Positions 25,562 through 38,184 are shown, counted from the first letter of the stretch. The stretch: 64,000 nucleotides of DNA from Augochlora pura (GCF_028453695.1 NC_135781.1:24303640-24367639); one strand, 5' to 3'. Notes: a model not told the origin generated them from the sequence alone. Made by a program: numbers and translations.

Positions 25562-27636
25562 TTCCGCTGCATCGCGGTTTGTTATAGTAATGCACACTGC
25601 CGACCATAAATTCCGAATGAACTACCAGCTGAATAGAAACGATCTTTGTGTACTCACTCCGTAATTATGGTCTACCGATTTCGTGGCGCAGTCGTTTCGT
25701 ACCGCTGTACGCGAAACTATTAACTGAACAGTACTCTGTTTTAATTGAATATTTATACTGGATTGCATTCCAAACAATATTCATCATTTACGTGGCACTT
25801 GCGATTCCTGTTGCGGGCTTCTCAAATGTCTACTTTACACGCTTGTGGATTCTTTAATTCAAGAACGACATATTGCATGTATCAATCGCAACGTACTAGA
25901 TCCAAATGAGTATTTTCTTTTACTTTCGTTCGTTAAAGTTGATAATAAGTTAATGACAATATACTTTCTAATTGTTTTACTTTTAAAACCCACATTATTA
26001 CAAATAACGAAATACAAGGAGTCCTGACCTCTATAGCTTAAACAAAAGTAAACGATAAAAAAGATGGTTCCATAAACCAGCTGCCAGTAAGAGACTGTAC
26101 CTATTAAAAAAATGGTATTCCGTGTAGGTTGCGCGTAGCTAGTCATATTTTAGCGTAAAATATGACACGATTTTAAGAGCGTATTGTGACCTAAGATCTC
26201 TCGGAAAGAGCAGCTGTCAGCGAAAAGGCGCACAGAATTTACATTAATCCTCCATAAGCCGAGTCGTAAACAGAAGTTCGAAGAAAACAGGACATCCTGG
26301 GAATCGGTAAACCAGCATTTTCGTCGAAGATTGATGACGGAGGAGACGTGTCTACCGGATTTTCGGAGAACCATCGATCGTTAAAAACCAATGACCACGA
26401 GGCTCGCTTAGAACCGTACGAAGCCTTCCAGATATGTTATTCGCATCATATTCATCGGTTCTTCGGCTACCGTATGAATAACACATTACGTGTTTTCCTT
26501 GAAGATGTATGTACAAAATTCATACATATTAGCATGAAATTATAAAAAAACGAAAACACGTGCCGTTCGACGGTGGAGGCAAACGCGTAACTTTTCTGAT
26601 ATATTTCGCAACGATTTTCTCCGATTTTCATTTACAAATTATATTTGATCCGTCACAAGCAAAATTTACAAACACGGTTGGACCTTCCATAAAAATTCGT
26701 AAACTGTAGCAATATATCGCGAAGAAATTTTTCGTATGCAAAGTTAACTCGAACGAAGTGGAAACTTGATTCGCTAATTTGTTTTTTATACTCAGAAATA
26801 AGGTAACACAAGTATAATTTGATAGCGGGCTGTTAGGTTCAATACTTCCTCTTTTCGTATCTTTCTTTAGAAATAATAATTTCAGGCGGTTTTCGAATTT
26901 GATCGGCAGGAGGAATAATAAATGCGCGACTCGGAATAGAAATCACGACGCACAGATGAGAACGGTTCCCCCTGTTACTTCCAAGAAATCTAAGTTACAT
27001 CAACGCCAGCATACTTTCGAATTCTGTACGTAATCGTTGCAGGATTTGATACTGGCCTAACAATATCAAATGTCACATGGCTATGTTACTTTTCAAAAGC
27101 GCGAGTCAAGCACAAGCGCATACATTAACTGCGAAAAGCGAGGACGGTCTTGTGATGCTTTTTCGCGGAACTATATCTAAGAGTAGGTGTGCGAGGTATA
27201 TTGGAAAAGAGAGTTTTCGAGGAATCGATTTGAAAACGGAGACGGGCGAGGTATGCTGCTGGCTCCACCTAGGCTCACCTGTTGCATTTAGGACTGGGAG
27301 GAAACTATAGCTAGTTTGTTGCGACTTCTCACAGGTAGCGTATGAATGCGCGTCAAAAATTGAATAATTCTAAATGCAAAGCAGTTTTGTTAGAATTAGT
27401 TTGTTACCAGGAAATAGGAAGCATCTTTCTCTGTCTGTGTAATCACATATACAGAGATCGTAGGAAGCAGATGTACATAGGTGATTGAATATAGTGGTAA
27501 AATTCAATAATGAATTGTAGATAACGGAAAATAATTGGCAGAAATATTAAAAATACTGGAAACTTTTGTAGAAATAAAAAATGGAAAATAAGTGGTATAA
27601 TCTGTCTGTCAGGTATATCTAAATATCAATGGTTAC
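25562..27636. other. No gene recognised
   Basis: Apart from the hairpin at 26142-26166, nothing structured was seen. Confidence 0.55.
26142..26166. other. Perfect 11-bp hairpin with GCG loop
   Basis: GTCATATTTTA and TAAAATATGAC pair without mismatch around GCG. It could be a trace of an inverted-repeat element or chance AT pairing. No flanking repeats were seen. Confidence 0.45.
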
Positions 27637-28259
27637 TTAACCTTTCGCACTCCGTTGTCTCCTCTCAGGGGACATCGTGATTCTAGTATATCACTAGACA
27701 TTAAAGTTTATAAGTGAGTATGGGGAATCAACTTATGCCAGCGCAACTTTTTGAGAAATGTACGTTTGTCTGAAGAAAACAAATTAGAATATGGTACAAT
27801 TACCGGGACATATGATTATATACATATATACATATATGTAAGATATATAATGATCAGTTGAGAATTGATTTTAGAGGACAGAGAATATATCCATGAATAT
27901 ATTCGATGAGCAATAGATTGAACAATATATAAACTATTCGCAATGTGGAAGGAAAAAATCAGGACTCTATTGTTTCTTTTATCAGAAGAATACAAGATGG
28001 AGGACGTCAAATCACTTATTATTGTAAAATATGCAGTAATCAGTCTGAAAAGCATATTAGTGATTGCTTTAAAATTAATTATACTGCAGAAAATTATAAG
28101 AAACGAAATGTTGATTTGCAAATATTCTTCGATGTCTACAAATTCATATAAATCGAATATTATAATATCTTACTTAGTTCCAAACATATACTGTGTAATA
28201 TGAAGGTTCATAAGTGCTGGTAGATAACATCCATGACGGCGCGGAGTACAAATGGTTAA
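27637..28259 (+). mobile_element. TTAA-flanked piggyBac-like element, copy E, internally deleted
   Basis: The largest copy (623 bp), bounded by TTAA at 27637-27640 and 28256-28259. The ends are CCTTTCGCACTCCG and, reversed from the right, CCATTTGTACTCCG (11 of 14). Inside the left end TGTCTCC pairs with GGGGACA (27656-27674, one G-T pair). Its right half contains a remnant resembling the piggyBac transposase C-terminus, in the expected position shortly before the right end. The rest of the transposase is missing, so the copy is non-autonomous. Confidence 0.75.
27945..28151 (+). pseudogene. Remnant of a piggyBac transposase C-terminal cysteine-rich domain
   Basis: A 68-codon frame contains TYYCKICSNQ, then H, then DCFKINYT followed by a Tyr. 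Known: piggyBac-family transposases end in a zinc-binding cysteine-rich domain with a pattern like T-R-Y-Y-C-x-x-C, several residues, then C-F-x-x-Y-H-T. Here the YYC-x-x-C and CF-x-x-x-x-T spacing survives, while the final His of YHT reads Asn and the first Cys pair upstream is not intact. The catalytic Asp-containing core is absent. The remnant lies inside TTAA element E, which agrees with the family. It is not functional. Confidence 0.6.
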
Positions 28260-29795
28260 ATATCGCGATTCCATATAAAAATATACAATAACGTGTCGAA
28301 CTTGAGGCTAATTTCTCAATAAAATGCAATTGATTCCACATGTAAGAGTGCCCACCGGTGTCAGTGAAAGATTTAATTCGACGAAGGATAATCGATTGTA
28401 AGGAAAGGATAGGTGGATGCAGGCCCGATTTGACATCGGCGGTTACCTATTGAACTCGATCGTATCAACAAGAGGGACGCATCACCGTATAAATCGCCTT
28501 TTGGAGTGACGGCCGGCGCCGTTAGATAAAATCTTCGGATGCAAAATGAGCAAACGAAGAGTTAGAATGCGGCGCCTGAGCGCGACACAACGGTAGGGGA
28601 GGAGGGCGGAATGTTGGAATACGGAATGACATCCGGCTGGATGACTCGAGACTCGAGGACTCGAGGGGGTTCCTGGTATCTTGAAACTCTTTAGAATTCT
28701 CTTCGGTGGCCCGAGCGAGCTCGGCTCCGAACAGAGATTCTTTCCGTGTACGTGATCTATGCCATTTTATCGAGCCGCGCGGATGTCGATGCACCGCGCG
28801 CGGTGCGCTGTGTTCAACCTAAACTCCCAGATTTTTCTAGCCAGAGTGACACAAAAATTCTGCGCGAGCAACAACCATTTTCACATCTGTCGATCGACAA
28901 ACGCTCCCCCGTTATTCGATTGTTTTGCGATTTGTCTTTGCTTCTATTAAGACGCCATTCGAAATTGTTACATCAAGTACTGATACATCAATATTGCTTG
29001 GTAAAAATAAATTGATCCCTGCAAATTGAAACGTAGGAGCGTGCAGCAACATTACAAATGCCGTATGGAAGTTAAAGAAACATCTACACGTTGAAAACCT
29101 CGGTTAATCCAGTCCGGTTTTAATCGGCGCGATTAATAAACTGCCACACACTCCGACCGCGCTGGGATAATTACATTCAATGAGTATGTACCTCAACTTC
29201 GAATTCGCTGTAATGCCATTTAGTATCGTCCCACCATCCGTTCAGTTATTTTCAAATCGAATTAAACGCAGGAACGTTACAAACATTTCGCTTTCATTCT
29301 TCGCAGAGGAGACGTAACAGAAGAAATTTGCTTCCAGTTCTAAATATAATCGAACGCCCTGTTAGAATTTCTATGTAGACTCGCAATCGATTTGGAGCAT
29401 TCAGATGATATTTTGTTGATGATCTGTGACTCGAAATTCAGGAAGAACTCTTTATCAACTCTGTGGCTAATTACGCGATAGGATCTCGGTATGATACGGT
29501 AACAGGGGCGGATGTTGAAAACGCGACGCGGCAATCGCAATAAAGTCGACTGTCCAGTCCAGGTGAACGGAGGTGCGCGCGGCGCGGCTATAGTTAATTG
29601 CATTGAAGCGCTGCGGTCATAATATAACATAACAGCAGCGGCCGCAACGAGTCCCGTGTGTCGATGCGATGGCGGCCACGTTCTCGCAATCGGTTCCCAT
29701 AATCCGGCCTCGTTCGACGGCTTAAAATTTCAATCAGCCGTCGAGACGTCGGCCTACGAATTTATTCCGTGCTCGAATCCGTCCGCGTGCACGCC

Positions 29796-29827
29796 GTACG
29801 CGTACGCGTACGCGTACGGGTACGCGT
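29796..29827. repeat. (TACGCG)n hexamer array
   Basis: Five TACGCG units, one altered to TACGGG. The plus-strand frame alternates Tyr and Ala, but no other sign of coding is seen. Confidence 0.85.
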
Positions 29828-29894
29828 TCCCGAGATCGGAAGATAGCTATGCAGATAGAGGGTTCCCGCGCGCGAGAACTGCAGTCAGCATTCG

Positions 29895-29914
29895 CGTTTA
29901 CGTTTACGTTTACG
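29895..29914. repeat. (CGTTTA)n hexamer array
   Basis: Three CGTTTA units, about 70 bp from the TACGCG array. Confidence 0.7.
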
Positions 29915-30227
29915 CTTCAGGTCGCCGCGTTCCGTTCTGATTATTATCCGCAACCTCGAGCGGACCATCGCGCGCTCGGAACGGCGCGCTCGCGCGGGTG
30001 TCGGCTGTATTTACGTTAAAACGAAATCGTAAATAACCATGCGTCCCGACCGAAAACGTTCGCTGGAAATCGTCGCGGGCATCGCATTTTTGGAAATTTA
30101 CATCAACGTCCGAGCTCGGAACGACCGGCTTTTCGGAGACCGGCGCAACTGCGAAACTGCGGATGTTTAGGAGTTTGTGGAGCGCGTGAATTCCTGAAAC
30201 GTCAATGGCGCACGCTTTCTTGTCGAG

Positions 30228-30415
30228 TTAACACTTAAACGACCGCAAATTATTTCCCGTAGGCCCGCGTTAATATCGGCGATTTTCTCATTTGGAAATA
30301 AAAAACTAATACACATAGAAATTTGTATACAAATATAAATAAATTAATAAGATTATTAATCTTGTAATTAATATATTATAAAGAGAAATCTCATGAGCAG
30401 TCGTTTAAATGTTAA
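30228..30415. mobile_element. TTAA-flanked miniature element, copy F
   Basis: TTAA at 30228-30231 and 30412-30415 bounds 188 bp. The inverted ends are CACTTAAACGACCGC and CATTTAAACGACTGC (13 of 15). These ends differ from the CCCTTTG type, so F may be a separate subfamily. No clear hairpin lies inside either end. The interior is strongly AT-rich. Confidence 0.6.
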
Positions 30416-32178
30416 ATATGAAGTTAAATTACCTTTCATCCTCTATTAAATAAACATAAATTTACGCAATCGAACGCAGACTAATCTAAATCAATTGTTC
30501 GATTATTAAAAAGCCATAATTTCGGTGCTCGTAGTATTATTCTGGTAAAAACGACACAATTCCGCGAAGCAAATTGTTGTCCTCGTATCCGAATAGTTTT
30601 ATAACATTAAGGAAACCTTTCTTCGAATCGGCCGCGAAAGAAGGACACTTTCTGGCGAATAGAATGCAAATGTGCGGCCACGAGTCGCCGTGATAATAAA
30701 AGAATCGAGCACGGATAAATTTTCGAACAGGTTGCAGTTTGCATCGGTAACGTTCGCAGTTTGCATCGAATATCGAGACTCGCGCACAGTTCAGGGGCAT
30801 ACGATAAATTTCTGGTAAATGGATTAGTATGCGTCGTTGTAAAAACAAGAGCCGATTCGAGAGCGTTGGCATTGCTGAATTCAGCTTCGATCTGTAACAC
30901 GAACACCGGAAATTCACTTGGATTGCATCGATTTCCACATATTTAGCAGTCTTGTTCAGATTGTGCGGTTATCGTGTAAATTCTGATTTGCTCGAGATAT
31001 TTGAGGAAACTGCGTCATCTAAATTCACGTAGCCAATGTAAATAGTTGTTGAGTACACTGACAATTTTATTATCAACTAAATTTTTATTATACGGGAAGT
31101 AGTCGTACTTTCACTTTTACAAAGTGGATCGATATTGCGATGCGGATTTTATACGAAGTAGTTAGGTGATTTAGAATGTTTAAGAATATCGAACGAGGAA
31201 GTACGGGCAACTCTTTTTTATGTAACTCTTTTTATATACAGTTGATGTAGACGGCTTTGATGTTTCGGAAAAATCTAGTGATCGTAGCTGCTGTAAAAGT
31301 ATGACAACGACTCGTGTCGACGATAAAAACTTCCGAACACGAAATTCATCGTATTTTCTTTAATAGCAGTTTAAAAAATGTTGATTATTACGTAGTATTT
31401 TCTCGGAAACGTTTCCTCGCGCTGTCAATATCAAATTATGAAGTTATATATCCACGTTATGAAGACGTTCGTTACAGGAAGCAACGAAGAGCTGAAAAAG
31501 ACATCATTTGGTAATGTAGTCGCCGCGGGTCAAACGATATACAGCAACATTCTCGAAGGAACGCATGTACCAAGCGGGGAGATGTACTATTCATGTATAA
31601 CTAAATTATGCGGCAGTTACCGTAGCCGATGTAACCACCTTTCGTTTCGACTATTGCCAATCGATTTACACATTTAATGGAAAGCATTGGTTCGTCGACG
31701 TTTATACACGGCATCGCATAACCGGCGGATCATCGTAAATCGTTTGTACAAGTGACAAATATAATGACGCAGCCATGAAAAATAAGTAAAAATTGTATGT
31801 ACATACATAGTATTTCTACCTATGCTTGTTAACTATGGTTATTCTTTTTATATGGATATCAAGAGGATATTATAGATGTCGCGATTTCAAAAATCATTGT
31901 ATTTGGCATTATAAACTTTGAGCTATAAATATATTCACCTATCCTCTAAGCTACTAAATATGAATGTTATTCATTTCTTCTACATTGGAATAAAATTTGA
32001 TTATTCTATTGTTAAAATTTTAGGAATGGAAGTTCAAGAAGAAAGTGTTAAGAATTAAAAGATGTAATACAAAGTCCTATAAAAGAGACAGATTCAAATC
32101 TGAGTCCATATTTGAACCATACATTCAAACTTTTTAGCACACTTTACAAACTGTTATAGTCCTTACACAACAAGGAAA
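30416..32178. other. No gene recognised
   Basis: Mixed sequence; three overlapping minus frames at 30537-30938 have no motif. 31740-32170 is AT-rich. Confidence 0.55.
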
Positions 32179-32299
32179 CACCTTTGTGTTTACATTCCCC
32201 CTCCTACTAACTGTCCCACCGTTGCAGGCATTGACCGCCGACGATCTTCATAATTTTCAGCCAATAGCTAGTAAGAGGGGGAATGTAAACACAAGGGTG
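32179..32299. mobile_element. 121-bp foldback element
   Basis: The outer 31 bases on each side are inverted repeats with about three mismatches. The left begins CACCTTTGTGTTTACATTCC and the right ends GGAATGTAAACACAAGGGTG. The centre is about 60 bp of unique sequence. No clear target duplication is visible. It lies 22 bp from the next miniature element. The family is unknown. Confidence 0.6.
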
Positions 32300-32321
32300 T
32301 CTTTTCATCGCATGAGAACTA

Positions 32322-32495
32322 TAGTAAACTCTCCCCAATTGTCCTTGAAAGCTTCGCGGCTCCTTTTTATAGTCGTCAATTGTCAAGGTAACAACTATAA
32401 AAAATAAGGTGAAACAGGCTCGAATAATCGTACTCCCTCTTCCCAAATTGTCTATTTTGTTTACAAGTTGAAGGACAATTGGAGAGACTTTACTG
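32322..32495. mobile_element. Miniature inverted-repeat element, copy 1
   Basis: The left end TAGTAAACTCTCCCCAATTG and the reversed right end CAGTAAAGTCTCTCCAATTG are inverted repeats continuing into GTCC. An inner pair TTTTTATAGT / ACTATAAAAAA adds a second stem. It shares CTCGAATAATCGTA (32419-32432) and GACAATTGGAGAGA (32474-32487) with copy 2 at the same spacing. The CAGTA-type end recalls pogo/Tigger elements; the superfamily is a guess. Confidence 0.65.
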
Positions 32496-35400
32496 TGTAT
32501 CAGTTTGAACTTAGCTAAATAAAAAGATCAACCTTGACATATAAAAAAACAGCTTCAGAAGCAAATAAAAATAAACTAATACTTAATTATTTCACGGACG
32601 AGTGTGAGTAAAGAACGAAGAGTAAAATTTAGCTTCCATGAAGAAATTCGAATGCATTACGAGCTTGCTATAGCACCAGAGACCTTGGACAATAAACTAT
32701 GCGTTTATGGTCAGAATATTTCGCGCAAGAGCCATCTGCATGCCACAAGACATCGAAAGGAAATTCCATCGGAGAGGCAGCGTAGGGCAGCAAAAAGTGA
32801 GATCACTTTCGGCGACCGACTGACTCACCTGGCACAGGTGAACGTCACGGAAGCCGGAGCGGCGTGGCGCGGCACGGCTCGCAACGGGCTGTCGCTGTCG
32901 ATCGTCAACCACAGGCATTTCCCCGCGACATACGATCATTAAGCAATAATCCCGAGCCAGTGATCGGGGTTCCGAGCAATCTGTTACACAGTTTCTCCCT
33001 CCCACGTGGTTTCCAGCCGGCGGGTAGTTCAGTTGCATTTATGGAGGCGTGAATTGCGTAGGAATAATAGAGCCCGATCGCGATCGCGTCGTGCCGCACC
33101 GCGCCGGCATTCCTCCGCTGGACAATCTTCGAGCCAACGTTGACATTGTTTGGCCAACGATTGCGCCAGTCACCGCTTAATTAATTTGCCGGAGACAACG
33201 TTTCAAGCTGCAATGCCGGATTCTTGACACTTGCCGCGCGCGCTCGCACGACGCATTGCCGATCGATTGTTCTCGACGCTGCTCGGCTTCTGGTTTATTC
33301 TATCGGCGAACGTTGCCACTCTAGTTGTTTCAAATATTTTTATTTGATATTATATATATTTATATATCATATATATTTCGTTTACAAGTCTACTACAGAT
33401 ATTGATTGCGATAATCAACTTTCATTGCATGGTAAAGTCGAATAGTCCACGAAATGATGCTGTCAATTGAAGTTTACTGTTACCTCGATGATAAAAGAAA
33501 TAGTAATATAAATGTTCGCCTAAAAGTTGAATTTTTACAAGTTATGTATTCGAATGCACGCTGCTTCAGAAACGATAGATTTGTGAAATATTCTTATGAA
33601 TTAATGAGTCATATTTCTAGGGATGTTACCAACTCCTAGTTAACGTATCCACCTGCACAAAACTAACAAACACGAGCCGTCGTATATACGGAATCGACTT
33701 CGGCGAAACAGCTACCAATACCGAAATGTTCTTCGAAGAAGAAAGCAAAGAGACACTGCTTGGATCAATGGGAACGTTTAATCGGCAATCACAACAGAAA
33801 CCCTTGACTGAAACGACGCCTGGCAAATGGTTAATGTCGTCGAACAGTTTCGCCAAGGCAGCGCGATTATTCGTTGTAAAATTAGCTCGCCAAGGCCCGA
33901 AAATATTTATAACGGTGATAGCATCGACAAGTGGATCGATTCGGCTCTGGAGTGCTCTATCGTGAAACGGTCCTGCCGTCAAAAATACCGCATCTTCCGA
34001 GAGTTTTGGTCAAGGCTACATCCAGTCAAGTAGTTCCCGAATAGCGATCGGCGTTGAAACGCCGTCGTATCGCGTTTTTCGATGGACGGAGACGATCGGG
34101 CCGCCGTTCTCGGTCCCGGAGGACCGTTCTCGAGACTCCCCGCGCTCGGTTGTTCCGGGGAAGAGGGGGCCAGGAGGGAGGAAGGGTGAAAGGCCAGAAA
34201 CGGTCGCGAATAAAAATGACTCGTGTGGTCCGTGGTCCCTCTCGCCAGTGGCCCTCGAGAGCCGGCAGCCGGGAGCGGAGTGTTTCTCGTTGCTCGGCGA
34301 GCCAACGATCCTCCGGTTCGCACGATCGCCGGAAAGAACAAAAAGCCCGTGTGTCACTCGCACGCAAAAAAGAATTATGATCCGAGGACAGAAAAGTGTC
34401 ATCTGCCTCTCAGCTTGCCGTTGGTCGCGCGAACATTGTTGGCATTTTTTTCCTGGAGTGACGCAAAACGCGCGTGTTTTTCTAGCCGCGGTATAGCCGA
34501 GGCCATCGCGAGCGTAGCATGTGCTGCGCGTGTTTTCCGACCAAACGACCCGGCTGAATTAATTGCTTCGCGGGTAATTCATTAAACGGTTACGTTGAAC
34601 AGACGGAATTAAGAAGACGGACGGCCGCCCCGTTAGCCGGTAAATACGTCTTAAGGAAATTGCCGTTCGTTTCAGGCTGCTAAAGACACGATATTTGATT
34701 TCATTCGATTTGCTCTATACGATATAAAGACATTAAATCATATATTTATTTTTATCTTTCATGGGTTGGTCAATTTAAAAAAAAAATTATTTAAAAATTT
34801 TCAAGCTTGGAACGAAATTATTCCTCCCAAAAAAGACTCTCTTTATACAAAGTCAATATTTCTTAAGGCAATTTCAAGAAACGGTTGTTGACCGGAAGTG
34901 AATTTCTTTTTCCAGCAGTGTTAATAAATCGAAAAATAAAATAGAGGCATCCTTAAACGGTTTTATAACATTTTACAATGCCGGTTGCGTTCTATTGATA
35001 AAGTCTATCTTACACGAGTTAAAAAGACGGTTGGTCTTAAGAGTACCAGGCGTCGTCATTCCGCCCGTTAACGCTTCCCACGATCAGTTAACTAACGATA
35101 TAGGTCGAGCCTGCGCCAACGGAAGAAATATTGACTTCAATGGGAATTATCAGCTCCTGTTATACAGTACACGTTGCGCAACAGCAAGCGGATCCCACAA
35201 CGAGGTACATAATACCGCCGCGACCGAGAAGTGGCGGGAGGGGACACAGTCCGAAACAAAGTAACATGTTTTCGCACGCAGCAAGCTGTGTTGTCCCTTA
35301 ATTAATTGCCCCGCCGAAGCGACCAGTTAACGAACTAATTAAAATGATTAATGGCCGTGCGAGTGCCGAAGCTTGCGCGACTCGAACGCTTCTGAATGAT

Positions 35401-38184
35401 ACGAGCTTCGCCCGAAGCTGGCAGACAATTAATTAATGAAAGTAATTCGCCGGGCAGAATTAATCGGTGAAATGAATTGGTCGGCGACCGTTCGCCGTTC
35501 TTCGAGCGTCGCTTCGGGGCCCGGCGACAAGGTCGGCCACCAAGGTCGAACTCTTGAAACTTGCAAAACGTAAACGTAAGCGCGAGCGTAAACAGGATAT
35601 TCGTCGCGACTCGCGAGGTGGAGCGAACGCGCGGCGTATCCACTTCGACGAAAACCCATCAGCCGTTTATCTGCACAGGATCCAAAGTTCGGATCGATCG
35701 AGAAAACTCGTTCCGCGTGTGCCAAATATAGAGTCAATCACTCCTTGTTTATTTGCGTTTCGAAGACATCCGGTTTTCAGTGTATTTGACTATTTCCAGA
35801 CCGCCTCAGACTTCGGACTTTCGAGGAGCAAGCTCCGATTGGTCGATGGAAGGAAGTCGGAGCAGCCAAAACACGTTTGTTGTTTCAATTAATCGATAGA
35901 ACTTTGTCCGAAATTTTATAACATACAGAATTGAATTATATTTATTTAAGCAACTTCCTTGTGTTTATTCCATCACTGGTTAATTTAATGAATTTGCTTC
36001 CGCAGTAGACAGATGCTACTGAAATCGTACAATATGTAAAACATTGTGTAAAGCCCTACAGACGTGCTAAAATTTTCAATTGGAAGAAATTTCTACTTAT
36101 TTCTCGTATCTTAGAATGAAAACTGTTGCCTATGGATCGCGGTCTAGCGTCGATCAAAGAAACTGTGCCTAGCTCTTGGCCGACTGAAGAAAGCGACAAC
36201 GATTAGCGTAGACTGTGCCGGACGTATTAAGTAACCGTACGACACCGCGTAGGTATCGCGCTACGAGCAAAACGTATCCGCGATCATTGTTGCGATCGGC
36301 GCGGCGGTCGCGCCGAACGTGAATGGGTTCCGGATGCTTTGCCGAACGTTCTAACGAGGCCGTGCGCCACGGAACAAAAGAAACACTGAATCCGGACCAT
36401 ATGTAAAAATTCTGAGTCACGTAACGCCGCTGGGAATGGTGGGAGGATGACAGACTGTTTCCGCGTCGCGTCGGAGTCGACACGTATTTAGAACCGCGGT
36501 TCCGGATGCGCGCCGGCACCGACGCCGACACGTTCGGCCTGTTCGCGGATCGGAATCCTCTGTTTGCGCGGCGCAAATATCGGGCCGATGCTCGCGCTGT
36601 ATCGACATGCACCAGTGCATCGCATCGCAACGGCGATGCAGTCGGTATATACGCCGCTTAGACGGGAACATCGACGCACCAACACGCTCCGCAAGAAATA
36701 ATTGCGCCGGGGATCCTGTGTACGCGGCTGCGTACAAGCTTTTGACTAGCGAATCAGAACCGGTCGCGTTCCCATTCATTTTGTACATTCTACCGCGCGC
36801 GAACCACCAGAACCATTTAATTCCACGGTCCAAGAATCTGGAACAGGTGTACTAATTTAGGCATCGACTGCAGCCACCGCGAGGAGCGGCCACGGCCGGT
36901 GACCGACAGGTTCCGCTTCGGTGACGCATTGTGCCGAAAAAATGTTTAATTAGGCCGCAGACTGTTAAGAAATTCATTGGACGGGCCAAACGCTGATATT
37001 TTTCAGAATTCCACCGTGTTTTGACTGAATTTTAAATGATGTAGTCTCGGCTTCTATGGCGAAGAAAAGTTTCAAATATCACAGGCTGTGTAAATCAAAT
37101 TAAATTTAATAGAGATTTATAAAAAGAAGGAGAATATTATTCGAAATAATTGCTTTCCATTAGACTTCGATAGTTACAAAATGTCGCTCAATTCTTAGAT
37201 CCAACATGAATTTTTTTACAAGCAATTGCAAATAAGTGAATAAATCCTGTGAAAGGGATTGTCTTATTTGAAATTTAAATGATTAATTTCCAAAGCAGAA
37301 AGGTGAATGTGATCTACGAAAGAATGAATTTCGAGTACGGAGCCTGCAATTGAGTGTAGAGATTTTTCTACAGTTATTAGAACGATAGAATTCGTTCGGT
37401 AGACATTTCATATTTTGGGCTCCAAAATTCTCCTGTCCACTCGAAGCTGCCGGTACCTAATGAACGAGGAATTACGTTTCGAATTAACGAGTTCCAAGAA
37501 GAAAGCAGGTAACAAATTTGACCGGGGTGCGGTGTCGAAAGCGGAAAGGGGAAAGTGAAATCTGGCCAACGCAACAGACTCGGGTGTCACCGGTGCCGAG
37601 ACTTAGTGCTTAGTTCCGTGGTCGAGGTCTGTAGAACGGATGAACCGTGCATGCGCGCTCGCGCGCGCGCGGTAGGCAAAGACAGAATTTCAGAGAAGAA
37701 AAGACGCGGAGAGATGAAGAAGACGAAGGCGAAGACGAAGGATAAGGCAACGCACGAAAGGTGGACCAGGCGGTCACGGACCACGGATGAAACGTGTTTT
37801 GGAATCTTGCACAGCGATCGTAGCGTCATGTTCAATTTGTTGTGCGTGCGCCGGCCCGCTCGGATCGCACCAACCGTTCCCAACCGAAGGATCGATCACG
37901 TTCAGCATCGATCCAACAATACAAAGTATTGCGTCGTTCGAAAAAAATTATCTGCCGCTTGAATCGCCTTAATATGCACTAATGCAACCAAAAGGAAGCA
38001 CTGATGTAATAATGCGATAATATTTCTGGTCACTTTTCACTTCGTTCGTAAATCGAATTTTGAGCAATTCTTTTCGGTCGGTTAGACAAATTAATTGTTG
38101 CAAATTTCGTTTGTTACGCGTCAGCTGGAAAGAAGAAGTCTCGATCGAGACGAAATGGTAGGAGGGTAAATATCGGGTACTCAC
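32496..38184. other. Probable intron or intergenic DNA downstream of the 38185-38424 exon
   Basis: If the minus-strand gene continues, this tract begins as its first coding intron. No second exon could be identified. 33626-33982 is open in several frames on both strands with protein-like composition but no known motif. 33990-34600 and 36170-36860 are GC-rich with many overlapping chance frames. Confidence 0.5.

Larger units (their letters stand above)
28260..30227. other. No gene recognised; GC-rich around 28500-30200
   Basis: Contains three ACTCGAG-type repeats at about 28646-28666, a perfect 16-bp palindrome GCACCGCGCGCGGTGC at 28791-28806, and the two hexamer arrays listed. Confidence 0.5.

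Noticed and set aside
36616..36640. TGCATCGC/GCGATGCA hairpin
   Set aside because: An isolated 8-bp stem in CpG-rich DNA; expected by chance over this length.
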